DNA from: Carboxylicivirga fragile
Lineage (GTDB): Bacteria; Bacteroidota; Bacteroidia; Bacteroidales; Marinilabiliaceae
NCBI GenBank assembly: GCA_025499625.1
Contig: JAFMVD010000001.1
Coordinates: 1 to 64,000 of the forward strand
Direction of reading: 5' to 3'
DNA length: 64,000 nucleotides
Shown here piece after piece: positions 36,473-45,162 of the stretch (within the stretch, counting starts at the first letter, position 1; each line of letters begins with the position of its first letter). Position numbers and translations under genes: made by a program. The notes beneath the pieces are model-generated. The model searched no databases. It saw nothing but the letters and a program-made list of their open reading frames with translations, and was not told the origin of the DNA.

Positions 36473-38923
36473 ATGTTTAGATATAGAAGAATGATGATGA
36501 GAAAGTTGTTGGTGTTAGTAGCCATGTGGGTGCCTTTTTTAGTTTTTGCAAATAGTAATGTGAATATTCCTGAGAAAGAGGGAATTGTTAAGGGGAAAAT
36601 ATATGATCAGAAGTCGAAGAATCCTGTTGAATATGCAACAGTAGCAGTTTATCGAAGCGAAGATAACTCAGTTGTTACCGGAACCATTACAGATAATGAT
36701 GGCCAATTTAAGATAAAAGGATTACAGCCTGGCTCGTTCTACATTGTGGTTTCATTTCTGGGCTATGATGATATGCGTTACGACGATGTGCTTATTGAAA
36801 AAGGGCGTGATTTAATAGATTTGGGAGATATAAATTTAGGCGCAGCTTCCACCTCTTTGGCAGAAGTTGAAGTGGTTTCAGAACGCCAGACGGTGGAATA
36901 CCACATTGATAAGAAAGTAGTTTCGGTTGGTAAACAAATGACCTCTGCTTCCTTGTCGGCCATTGAAGTATTGGAGAACGTACCATCTATTCGTGTTGAT
37001 ATAGAAGGTAATGTAGCCTTACGTGGAAGTACTGGTTTTACTGTTTTGATTGATGGAAAACCAACCGTATTGGACCCAAGTGATGTGTTGCGACAAACAC
37101 CGGCTTCAACTATTCAAAACATTGAAATAATCACCAATCCATCGGCCAAATACCAACCTGATGGTACAGGCGGTATTATTAATATCATTACTAAAAAGAA
37201 CAGAATGCAAGGCTTGCAGGGACTTTTTAACCTAAAAGCTGGTTCGTTCGGAATGCATGGCGGTGACTTCATGTTAAACTATCGTAAAAAAAATATCAAT
37301 ATAAATTTTGGAGCCGATTACAATGATCGCCCTTTTCCGGGCACAAGTTACAACGAGCGTCATACCACAAGTAACGATATTAAAACCGTAATAAAGGCGG
37401 ATGGAGACAGTGAGAGAGCTTATGTTGGTGGATCTTTACGGGGTGGAATAGATTGGGATATCACCGATCGCGATGCTTTTACCTTTGGCTTTCGTGTTGG
37501 AGATTTCAATATGAATAGTAATTCTCAATTGGATTATTTTACAACAAAAATTCCTGATGATGGTACGGGCATCATTCGTGAATTTAGTTTAAATGAATCG
37601 GGAAGAGGTGGTCAATACTATTCATTGACCAGTAATTATACACATAAATTCGCAGCAAAGGGGCACGAGTTGGCAGCTCAGTTAAACTACCGTTTTCGTG
37701 ATGGGGATGAGCATTCGATGAATGTGCTGAAAGATGCTTCTCAGCTTGTAAACGATGGTACTAAAACAACTGAAAAAGGACCTTCAGGGCGTTGGGAGTT
37801 GCGTTTGGATTATGTGAAACCTGTTGGAGAGGAAGATCGTTTTGAAGCTGGATTTCAAGGGCGACGCAGTCAGAGTGAAGATGCTACTGAGTTCTTTATT
37901 TGGGATACAAATACCGAAGATTTTATTAATCAACCCGATTTTTCAAACAATACGGATTACATACGTAATATAATGGGCTTGTACAGTTTGTACAATGGTA
38001 AAGTTGATCAGTTTGGTTATCAGCTTGGACTGCGTGGCGAATATACTTTTCGTGAAATTACTACTGTTCGTGATAATGAACGTTTTGAGATAGATCGCTG
38101 GGATCTTTTTCCAACCGTACACCTTTCGTATCAATTACCAAAGGAAAATCAGGTGATGGCAAGTTATTCGCGTCGGATTGATCGACCAAGAGGGCATTAT
38201 CTTGAGCCTTTTATAACCTGGCAAGATATGTATAATGTCCGTCAGGGAAATCCGGATTTATTACCCGAATACATTGATGCGTTGGATATTGGTTATCTAA
38301 AACAATGGGAAAAATCGCAATTGTCGCTTGAAGGTTATTACCGTGTAACGCATAACAAAGTAGAACGCATACAAGGGGTATACGATGATGGAATATTGCT
38401 GCATACCTACGATAATGTTGGAACTGATTATTCCTTAGGAGCTGAGGCCATGTATAATTTGCCTTTGTTTAAATGGTGGGAAATGAATTTGATGGGTAAT
38501 GTATACGATTATCGAATTAAAGGTGTAAAGTACGATGAACCCTTTGAACGTTCATCGTTTAATTGGAGTAGTCGAGTGAACAATACTTTCCGTATTAAAA
38601 AGAACATGCAAATTCAATTGGATAGTAGTTACGATAGTCCTACTGTAACAACTCAAGGTGAAACCAAAGGTTATTATGCCTTTAATGCAGCCTATCGGGT
38701 TGATTTATTCGATCGTAAATTTTCGGCCGTACTTCAAGCACGTGATGTTTTCTCAACAACTAAACGGGTGCGCATTTCTGAGGATGTTGGATTTTATAAC
38801 TATAACGAAGGACGTCGCAATTCACCTGTCTTATCTTTTACGCTTACTTATCGCTTAAATAACTTTAAGGTCAAGCGAGGCAATCGTAATGGTGGTGGCG
38901 AAGGCATGGATGATGAATTATAG
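36473..38923 (+). CDS. TonB-dependent outer-membrane receptor
   Basis: A large outer-membrane protein of about 816 residues with a signal peptide (MMMRKLLVLVAMWVPFLVFA). I prefer the ATG at 36473 to the GTG two codons earlier; 36491 is also possible. The CarboxypepD_reg-like domain (about 35-115) is followed by the plug (about 125-225, ending NPSAKYQPDGTGGIINIITKKN) and a barrel of the Bacteroidota outer-membrane beta-barrel family 3 type. It imports an unknown ligand using TonB energy. It is not paired with a SusD gene. The last residues are glycine/arginine-rich rather than a strict aromatic end. It is a single unit with a strong terminator. Confidence 0.9.
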   Translation: MFRYRRMMMRKLLVLVAMWVPFLVFANSNVNIPEKEGIVKGKIYDQKSKNPVEYATVAVYRSEDNSVVTGTITDNDGQFKIKGLQPGSFYIVVSFLGYDDMRYDDVLIEKGRDLIDLGDINLGAASTSLAEVEVVSERQTVEYHIDKKVVSVGKQMTSASLSAIEVLENVPSIRVDIEGNVALRGSTGFTVLIDGKPTVLDPSDVLRQTPASTIQNIEIITNPSAKYQPDGTGGIINIITKKNRMQGLQGLFNLKAGSFGMHGGDFMLNYRKKNININFGADYNDRPFPGTSYNERHTTSNDIKTVIKADGDSERAYVGGSLRGGIDWDITDRDAFTFGFRVGDFNMNSNSQLDYFTTKIPDDGTGIIREFSLNESGRGGQYYSLTSNYTHKFAAKGHELAAQLNYRFRDGDEHSMNVLKDASQLVNDGTKTTEKGPSGRWELRLDYVKPVGEEDRFEAGFQGRRSQSEDATEFFIWDTNTEDFINQPDFSNNTDYIRNIMGLYSLYNGKVDQFGYQLGLRGEYTFREITTVRDNERFEIDRWDLFPTVHLSYQLPKENQVMASYSRRIDRPRGHYLEPFITWQDMYNVRQGNPDLLPEYIDALDIGYLKQWEKSQLSLEGYYRVTHNKVERIQGVYDDGILLHTYDNVGTDYSLGAEAMYNLPLFKWWEMNLMGNVYDYRIKGVKYDEPFERSSFNWSSRVNNTFRIKKNMQIQLDSSYDSPTVTTQGETKGYYAFNAAYRVDLFDRKFSAVLQARDVFSTTKRVRISEDVGFYNYNEGRRNSPVLSFTLTYRLNNFKVKRGNRNGGGEGMDDEL

Positions 38924-38947
38924 CATCTAATATTACTATCGTAGATT

Positions 38948-39000
38948 AAAAAGAGTTTTAAAAGCATTCTTATAAAGAAGGTTTTTAAAACTCTTTTTTT
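38948..39000 (+). terminator. Terminator of the TonB-dependent receptor gene
   Basis: AAAAAGAGTTTTAAAA (38948-38963) pairs with TTTTAAAACTCTTTTT (38983-38998) over 16 bp and continues into a T-run. Confidence 0.9.
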
Positions 39001-39125
39001 ATTGATTTTCTTGAAGGGCAGAACATTCTTGGTAGATGCTGGTTATTAATTTCGGACGTTTAAATTTTTACTTTATATTGCCATTGAGTTTATCGCCAAA
39101 TCAAAATTAAAAGCTAGCCCTCATA

Positions 39126-40704
39126 ATGGGAAAAATTGATACAGAATCACACCTATTGCTCGAACGCTTAAATAAGTTGGAAGCAGAAAACAACGCACTA
39201 AAATTACAGCTTCAATTGAATACTGCTGGCTCGATGAATTCGTGTAGTAATAAACTATCTGCCTTTAAAGTAATTGCAGACCATATACCGGGTTATGTTG
39301 CCTACGTAAATGCTTCTGATCTAAACTATCAATTTGTTAACGCCGCTTTTTGCGAAGCTTTTGCACATACACGAGATGAAATCATTGGCAAAAGTATTGA
39401 ATCCATTATTGGCACAGAGAATTTTCAAGTGGCCTTGCCTTTTCTAAATGAAGTGAGAAGTGGCAAGACAGTATCGTTTGAGAATATATACGATACCTAT
39501 AAAGGGAAGCGATGGATAAAAGTGAATTATTCTCCCATATTTGATGCGAATGGTAAGGTAGAGACAATCATTGTGTTGACCTACGATATTAATGAAAAGA
39601 AAAAGGCTGAAATTAAACTTAAGGAAAACGAAGAGAAATACCGTATTTTAATTGATGACTCGAGCGATCCTATTTTTTCTTTTACACCCGATGGCCGATA
39701 TACCTATGTAAATAAGGTGTTTGCTGATTCGGTTCAAAAGGATCAGGATTATGTAATAGGTAATACTATTTGGGATGTATTCGAAAAAGAGGAAGCTGAT
39801 ACGCGATTCAGTGTCTTAAGTAGGGCATTTGATACAGGTAAAGTGCAAGTGTTGGAGGTGCGTGTTCCAAATCCTTCAGGTGATTTGTATTTCATTACAA
39901 CCGTGACACCTATTAAAAATGAAAACGGTGAAATAGCCAGTGCAATTTGTATTGCCAAGAACATTACTTCTCGAAAAAGAGCAGAGCTTGAGTTGCAGAG
40001 GTCTGAGAAATACTTACGTATTGCCAACGCTACCAAAGACAAGTTTTTTTCGATTATAGCCCACGATTTAAAGAATCCATTTCATAGTATACTAGGACTT
40101 TCGGAAGTGCTGGAGCAGCAATTAAATCAAAATGGAGATATTGATGCTGCTCAATACGCCAGTGTAATTCATTCCTCAAGCCAGAACGCCTTTAAATTAC
40201 TCGAGAATTTATTAGAATGGTCGAGGGTACAGACAGGGAATATGGATTTTTCGCCAGAGCCATTTAATTTAAATGCTTTAATTGAGGAAGTAATCGCTTT
40301 ATATAAAAACGCAGCTCAGTCGAAAAATATTACGCTTAATAAGCAAACAGATGGTAGTGATGAGCTTGCTGCTGATAAGAACATGTGTTTTACAATACTT
40401 CGAAATTTGCTCTCAAATGCCATTAAATTTACACCTTCTGGTGGAGTTGTAAATATTATAGCTCAGGAGCTCGACGATAAACACCAAATATCTATTGCAG
40501 ATACAGGAATTGGAATGGAAGAGGAAATTCGTTCTAATCGATGAAAAAGTAACCATGCTTGATACCGAAAATAAGTGTGGTACAGGTCTGGGATTAATTC
40601 TTTGTAATGAGTTTGTTGAAAAGCATAATGGAACACTTAGCGTAGAGAGCGAAGTTGATAGTGGCAGTGTATTTACAGTAAGTTTGCCCAAGGATTTATT
40701 GTAA
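39126..40704 (+). pseudogene. PAS-PAS histidine kinase, frameshifted in the ATPase domain
   Basis: A soluble kinase with a short N-terminal coiled coil, two PAS domains (about 40-165 and 165-290) and HisKA with H313 in IIAHDLKNPF. The HATPase N box is LLSNAIKFTP and the G1 box DTGIGM. The frame then breaks: it runs MEEEIRSNR and stops at 40544, while the next frame, from about 40527, reads LIDEKVTMLDTENKC and the G2 box GTGLGLILCNEFVEK to 40704. Aligned with the kinase at 32466, the lid segment around the F box is short. This fits an ~11-bp deletion between two TCTAATC-like repeats (11 = 2 mod 3, the observed shift), a guess to be tested. A truncated protein would lack ATP-lid residues. Confidence 0.8.
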
Positions 40705-40747
40705 GAAACGGTTCTCTTTAGTAAAGATGTTTATTGAGAACCGTTCC
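40705..40747. repeat. GAACGGTTCTC hairpin, sister of the one at 14586
   Basis: AACGGTTCTC (40707-40716) pairs with GAGAACCGTT (40736-40745), loop 19 bases, one outer mismatch then C-G. It lies between the frameshifted kinase and the convergent MFS gene. It has the same stem as the hairpin after the M48 gene. Confidence 0.65.
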
Positions 40748-40767
40748 CTTTTGGTATGTAAGCGGTA

Positions 40768-42141
40768 TTATTTTTTATTTAATGGCAATTCAACACCGTA
40801 AGCTCGTTTTTTATCTTCTACCTTTAATAGAATAGCGAATAATAGTCCTAATAGACTAACGCCAGCAAACATTAATACGGTTGGTGTGTAATTGGCTACT
40901 TCAGGATTACCAGGGTTCGTATAATCAAGAATAGCACCAGCTAATAAAGGAAATGCAAACAAACCAAGGTTTTGGATTGAATACATTAATCCATAGGCTG
41001 TACCAATTTGTCGTTCATCAACTAGCTTTACCATACTAGGCCACATGGCTGCCGGAACCAAAGAAAAGGCGATACCTAATAAAATAGTAGGAACAGCGGG
41101 AGTGAGGTAGGTAAATGCAAAAGTCAGATGTACAATTAATAAGGTAATGGCACCAAAGATCATTGCTGTAGCACTACGGCCTTTACGATCAATCAACCAA
41201 CCAAAAAATGGTGTAAAAAATAAGGTGCCAAGTGGGAGCAATGATGTTAGTTTTCCACTTTCAATTGAGCTCATACCAAATTTATCTGAAAAGAAATCGG
41301 GCACGTAGGCCAAAAATGGAAATACAGCAGAATAGAAGGTAACGCACAATAAGGCAATGTATAAATAAGCTCTATTACCCAATAATTTACCTATATCACT
41401 TATCGAAAATGGTTTCTCTTTTTCTTCGATGGCATCTGGATTCTTATTGGCTTCTAACTGTTTGTCAAGCTTTGTGTCAATAAGCATATAAACAATAAAA
41501 GCTAGTAGACCAGTACAAACTAAAATGGCTGCCAACCAGATAGCACCACTTAGGTTTGAGCCGTCTTCTTTGGCAATAATTGGTGATAAATTTAATGCTG
41601 CAAAAGTACCCAAACGACCAAAGCCAACTTTTAAGCCAAAGGCCAAAGCCAGGTTTTTACCTTTAAACCACTTCACCAAGATCTTACTTACGACTACAAT
41701 ACTCGTTTCAGCACCTAATCCAAAAAAGAAGCGTCCAACCAGCATCATCTTTAATTGGGCTGAATACTGTGGTAGAAATGAATTGAATGCATCGTAACCA
41801 AAACCACCATTGCTATAGTAATCAGAAGCGCCATATGCCGTTAAAACAGCTCCTAAAGCCATGAAAAAGATAAAACCAAAACCCGTTCGTCTTATACCAA
41901 ATTTATCGAGAATAATACCGCCTAAAACGGCCATTAATAAAAAGGTATTGGGTATGGAATAAAAGGAAATAAACAGACCGTATTGACTATTGGTAAAGTC
42001 AAACTCGGCTCTTAATAAGTCCTTTAATGTTGAAAAGGCATCATAGAAATAATAATTGACCGATAATACAAAACCTACTAATATTAATACGCCCCAACGC
42101 ATGGCTGCGTTTTCGTTCATTGCTTTTTTAAACTGTTCCAT
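40768..42141 (-). CDS. MFS transporter (MFSD1-like or nitrate/organic anion group)
   Basis: A 457-residue inner-membrane permease with 12 helices and a charged central loop (about 215-245). The MFS signature loop is GGIILDKFGIRRTG after helix 2, and a second is FGWLIDRKGRS in the C-terminal half. The general pattern recalls the MFSD1-like prokaryotic group, which includes dipeptide carriers, but the substrate cannot be read from sequence. It is a single minus-strand gene with a large intergenic element upstream. Confidence 0.82.
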   Translation of the reverse strand: MEQFKKAMNENAAMRWGVLILVGFVLSVNYYFYDAFSTLKDLLRAEFDFTNSQYGLFISFYSIPNTFLLMAVLGGIILDKFGIRRTGFGFIFFMALGAVLTAYGASDYYSNGGFGYDAFNSFLPQYSAQLKMMLVGRFFFGLGAETSIVVVSKILVKWFKGKNLALAFGLKVGFGRLGTFAALNLSPIIAKEDGSNLSGAIWLAAILVCTGLLAFIVYMLIDTKLDKQLEANKNPDAIEEKEKPFSISDIGKLLGNRAYLYIALLCVTFYSAVFPFLAYVPDFFSDKFGMSSIESGKLTSLLPLGTLFFTPFFGWLIDRKGRSATAMIFGAITLLIVHLTFAFTYLTPAVPTILLGIAFSLVPAAMWPSMVKLVDERQIGTAYGLMYSIQNLGLFAFPLLAGAILDYTNPGNPEVANYTPTVLMFAGVSLLGLLFAILLKVEDKKRAYGVELPLNKK

Positions 42142-42288
42142 TTTAACTTTTTTATTTAACGTGCTAATATAGAAAAATATTAAAGCTTAGAATCAAATAT
42201 TTATCAGTCTAATAGGGAAATTACCGTATAAAATAACAATTAATAGTACTTTCATTTTAAGCACAGATGTCGTCAGTTAAATAATATT

Positions 42289-42525
42289 AAGTTCCGCTAA
42301 GCGAATCATTAGTGTCAATTCGAGTAATTCGTGGTTTGTTTTTTAGTTTTTAAGGCAAGTTTTCTGAGGAACGCAGCATACTGAGTAGTTCATATTGCCA
42401 TTATGGTATACTGTATCACCCAAGTATATAGTTCGGTATGAATTTAATATGTCTTTCAGGCATGAAAAAAACTATTGACCACGAATTTGCCGAATTACAC
42501 GAATTTAAGTTCCGCTATACGGAAC
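42289..42525. repeat. REP/MITE-like element with ACCACGAATT and AAGTTCCGCTA repeats
   Basis: AAGTTCCGCTA occurs directly repeated at 42289-42299 and 42507-42517. AATTCGTGGT near 42327-42336 is inverted relative to ACCACGAATT at 42479-42488, each with further ATTCG/CGAAT echoes. GTTCCG-ctata-CGGAAC at 42509-42525 is a small hairpin. The two halves look like head-to-head copies of one dispersed element with about 140 bases between. Confidence 0.6.
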
Positions 42526-42580
42526 AAGTGGTGATTATTGCTTTTTTTTGGTTCTTATTCCTTGATCAACCCATAAAAAA

Positions 42581-42610
42581 AGTCAGCCTATTGATAAAAA
42601 TAGGCAGACT
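42581..42610 (-). terminator. Terminator of the GH18 gene
   Basis: AGTCAGCCTATT (42581-42592) pairs with AATAGGCAGACT (42599-42610) with one mismatch. On the minus strand a seven-T run follows. Confidence 0.85.
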
Positions 42611-42631
42611 AAAATGGTACATGTCTTAAGG

Positions 42632-43795
42632 TTATTCTTTCGTTACTTGTTGATAAATAGCATCTAATAAGCCATTTTCAGGTGCGTCGCTTGGCAATTG
42701 CCAAAACATAATGCCACCTAAGTTTTTGTCTTTGGCATATTGTGTTTTTAATTTTACCGACTCCTGATCGTCGTAAGTAATAAAGATAGAATCTGTTTCA
42801 CTGTATAAATAAGGAGCATGCGCAATTGAGTCCCAGTGACGAACATAGCCATTTTTATTGATGTATTTGGCTTGTAGGTCGGCAAAGGAAGCACCTTGCC
42901 AGCCTTCTGTTGTGGGCTGATACAAACCATTGTTTTCCGGTCCAACACCAGTCCAACCGCGACCGTAAAAGGCTGCACCAATCACAATTTGCTCAGACTT
43001 AACACCCTTGCTAATACAGAAATCAATAATTGCCTCGGCTGAAAGTGGCTTAATAGGGCTGCTCATCGTATCTATAGAAGCCTTTGCCGGTGTGCCTTGC
43101 AGATCTTTTAAGCTAATTGCGCCAAGGTTGGTATGATGCGCAGTGAAAGGATCATGACCACCCACGTTATCGTAAGTCATTACATTCATGTAATTCACAT
43201 ATTTCATCACCTCATTCAACTCAACGAAATTGTAGTATTTTTCCCATCCAGCCGATGCAAAGGTAAGTAAGTACTTTTTACCTGTCGCATCCATAGCTTC
43301 ACGTAAACCCTTTACAAGAGCCGTGAAATTTTCCTTGTCTTCATCGCGATGTGTATTGCCAATGCCAGGTAAACCTGGGTATTCCCAATCAAGGTCAAGC
43401 CCATCTAATTGGTGTTCTTCTAAAAAACGAATGGCGCTTTCTATAAATTGCGCTCTTGTTTCAGGATTTAATGCCATATCGGAAAAACCGCCAGAGCCAC
43501 CCCAACCGCCACAGGCAATCATCACTTTTAAATGGGGGTGTTTTTCTTTTTGGGCCACCAATTGATTTAATTTAGCACTTTCCGATGGATCAGAAAATTG
43601 CATTTGATTGTCAATCACTTTGGTAAAGGAATAAATGATATGACTCATTTTTTCCAAGGGAAGGTTCTCGGGTTGATAGTCATCTGGCGCCATAAAGTAG
43701 GCCATTACAACCATTTCGTCTTTAGGCTCATTACATTGGCATGCGCCCAAAAGAGCCACAATAGCCAGTAAAAGGCTTGTTTGTAATAGTTTCAT
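42632..43795 (-). CDS. GH18 family glycosidase lipoprotein (chitinase-like)
   Basis: A 387-residue glycoside hydrolase family 18 enzyme with a lipoprotein signal (lipobox LGAC, Cys19). The catalytic motif DGLDLDWE gives D131, D134, D136 and the acid E138. KVMIACGGWGG (90-100) is the conserved SxGG region. It probably hydrolyses chitin or N-acetylglucosamine-containing glycans at the cell surface or in the periplasm, retaining configuration through the substrate acetamido group. It is a single minus-strand gene. The glycosylasparaginase at 27846 could handle related glycans. Confidence 0.93.
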   Translation of the reverse strand: MKLLQTSLLLAIVALLGACQCNEPKDEMVVMAYFMAPDDYQPENLPLEKMSHIIYSFTKVIDNQMQFSDPSESAKLNQLVAQKEKHPHLKVMIACGGWGGSGGFSDMALNPETRAQFIESAIRFLEEHQLDGLDLDWEYPGLPGIGNTHRDEDKENFTALVKGLREAMDATGKKYLLTFASAGWEKYYNFVELNEVMKYVNYMNVMTYDNVGGHDPFTAHHTNLGAISLKDLQGTPAKASIDTMSSPIKPLSAEAIIDFCISKGVKSEQIVIGAAFYGRGWTGVGPENNGLYQPTTEGWQGASFADLQAKYINKNGYVRHWDSIAHAPYLYSETDSIFITYDDQESVKLKTQYAKDKNLGGIMFWQLPSDAPENGLLDAIYQQVTKE

Positions 43796-43819
43796 AATTT
43801 TATCTCTCTAATGATATGC

Positions 43820-43851
43820 TTTAAAGTTAAACAAGCCATTCGTTATTTTTG
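43820..43851 (+). promoter_or_regulatory. Promoter of the aspartyl protease gene
   Basis: TTTA (43820-43823), 20 bases, then TATTTTTG (43844-43851), an exact TAnnTTTG match, 42 bases before the ATG. Confidence 0.65.
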
Positions 43852-43893
43852 TACTTTCTTCTTACTTTTAACAGTAAATAACGAAAAAGAACC

Positions 43894-45099
43894 ATGAAAC
43901 TACCTTACGCGTTAACTACCCTTTTAATTTGTTTAAGTTTTACCCCAATCCATTCGAAGGGGAAATTTACTTTTAATCAAGGTAATATCAATAAGGAACA
44001 ATATTATGAAACCATTCCATTTGAATGGCTAATGGATAAAGTAATTATTGAGGCAGAGATTGACGGACAGCTTGGTCGATATATTTTAGACACAGGTGCC
44101 ATGTGCATTCTTTTTAAGGACAGTACTAAACAGCAAGACTATTCCGAGCTTAAAATAATGAAAATTAGCGATGCGAATAAAAAAGTAAAAACAACGAAGG
44201 TGGTTAAGGTGCCCAAAATTAAAATCGGTGAACTCATTTATTCTGATATACCAGCTTTATACATTGAACCCTTTGAAGGTGCTTTAAAGTGTTTCGAAGT
44301 AGATGGGCTTATTGGTAGTAATTTATTACGCTTTGGAGCTTTTAAAATTGATGTTGAAGCTCGTCAGTTAATTCTTGCAGATAGTTTTCAGGATTTTGAT
44401 TTGGAACTTACAGACGGCATTAAAATGAAACTGGATAAGACGCAAAATTCACCGCGTATCAGTTTGAAAATGAATGGGCAAAAGCAAAAAAATACATTGG
44501 TAGATACAGGAAGTGGTGGTATTTATGCCTTTAGCCATAAAGTAGCTCAAAAACTTCAACGAAAAGGAAAGCTGGATGAACCTAAATACGTTTCATCGGG
44601 TACAAATTCGCAGGGGGCATGGGGGGTAGATGGCTCAGAAAAGAAAACAAATATTTGGCAGGTTGATAAATTGGAGATTGCTGGTAATCAATTTAAAAAT
44701 AGTTTACTAAGGAGTGATAAATCATCGGCTCGAATTGGTATGCAGCTCTTAGCTAATGGGCCATTTGTTTTGGATTACCCACAAGAGCGCTTTTTCTTTT
44801 TGTCTAATAAAGAAAAAGTTGAACCATTGTCGGTTGCTAGCTTCGGTATCGACTTTGTATCCATTAATGATACCATAAAAGTGAATGGTATTTGGCAAAA
44901 TTCACTGGCTGCTCAGTCGGAAGTACAAAAGGGTGATGTTTTGGTTGACGTGCTTGGATTTGAATTGAGAGAAACTTCGATGTGCAAAATGTTTTCTGCC
45001 TTAAAAACCAAAGGGAAAGACTATGATAAGCTGGAGTTTGTATTTCGAAAAAGAGACAGTGCGCAAGAGTATAGTCTAGTACTTGATCGTTTGAAATAA
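43894..45099 (+). CDS. Secreted retropepsin-like aspartyl protease with PDZ domain
   Basis: A 401-residue protein with a signal peptide (about 1-21). Two aspartic protease motifs are present in one chain: YILDTGA (D66) and LVDTGSGG (D204), so it can form an internal two-lobed active site. A PDZ domain (about 315-400, including VQKGDVLVDVLGFEL) ends the protein. Similar aspartyl protease-PDZ proteins are common in Bacteroidota, probably acting in the periplasm; the substrates are unknown. It converges on the M13 peptidase gene with a REP hairpin between them. Confidence 0.87.
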   Translation: MKLPYALTTLLICLSFTPIHSKGKFTFNQGNINKEQYYETIPFEWLMDKVIIEAEIDGQLGRYILDTGAMCILFKDSTKQQDYSELKIMKISDANKKVKTTKVVKVPKIKIGELIYSDIPALYIEPFEGALKCFEVDGLIGSNLLRFGAFKIDVEARQLILADSFQDFDLELTDGIKMKLDKTQNSPRISLKMNGQKQKNTLVDTGSGGIYAFSHKVAQKLQRKGKLDEPKYVSSGTNSQGAWGVDGSEKKTNIWQVDKLEIAGNQFKNSLLRSDKSSARIGMQLLANGPFVLDYPQERFFFLSNKEKVEPLSVASFGIDFVSINDTIKVNGIWQNSLAAQSEVQKGDVLVDVLGFELRETSMCKMFSALKTKGKDYDKLEFVFRKRDSAQEYSLVLDRLK

Positions 45100-45103
45100 A
45101 TTT

Positions 45104-45152
45104 TACCCGGGGTGCGACTATATAAAGCTTGCTAATAGTCGCGCCCTGGGTA
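45104..45152. repeat. REP-like hairpin, copy 4
   Basis: TACCCGGGGTGCGACTAT (45104-45121) pairs with ATAGTCGCGCCCTGGGTA (45135-45152), loop ATAAAGCTTGCTA. It is the same family as copies 1-3, 32 kb from the RAYT gene, here placed where it can end two convergent genes. Confidence 0.82.
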
Positions 45153-45162
45153 GGTGTTTTTT

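Larger units (their letters stand above)
42142..42631. other. 490-bp intergenic region with a repeat element and chitinase terminator
   Basis: This gap holds the MFS promoter side (left), the composite repeat at 42289-42525 and the chitinase terminator at 42581-42610. A 63-codon plus-strand frame at 42438-42629 runs through the repeat and is probably not a gene. Confidence 0.6.

Noticed and set aside
42438..42629. 63-codon plus-strand gene
   Set aside because: It runs through the dispersed repeat and the chitinase terminator and has no family features.
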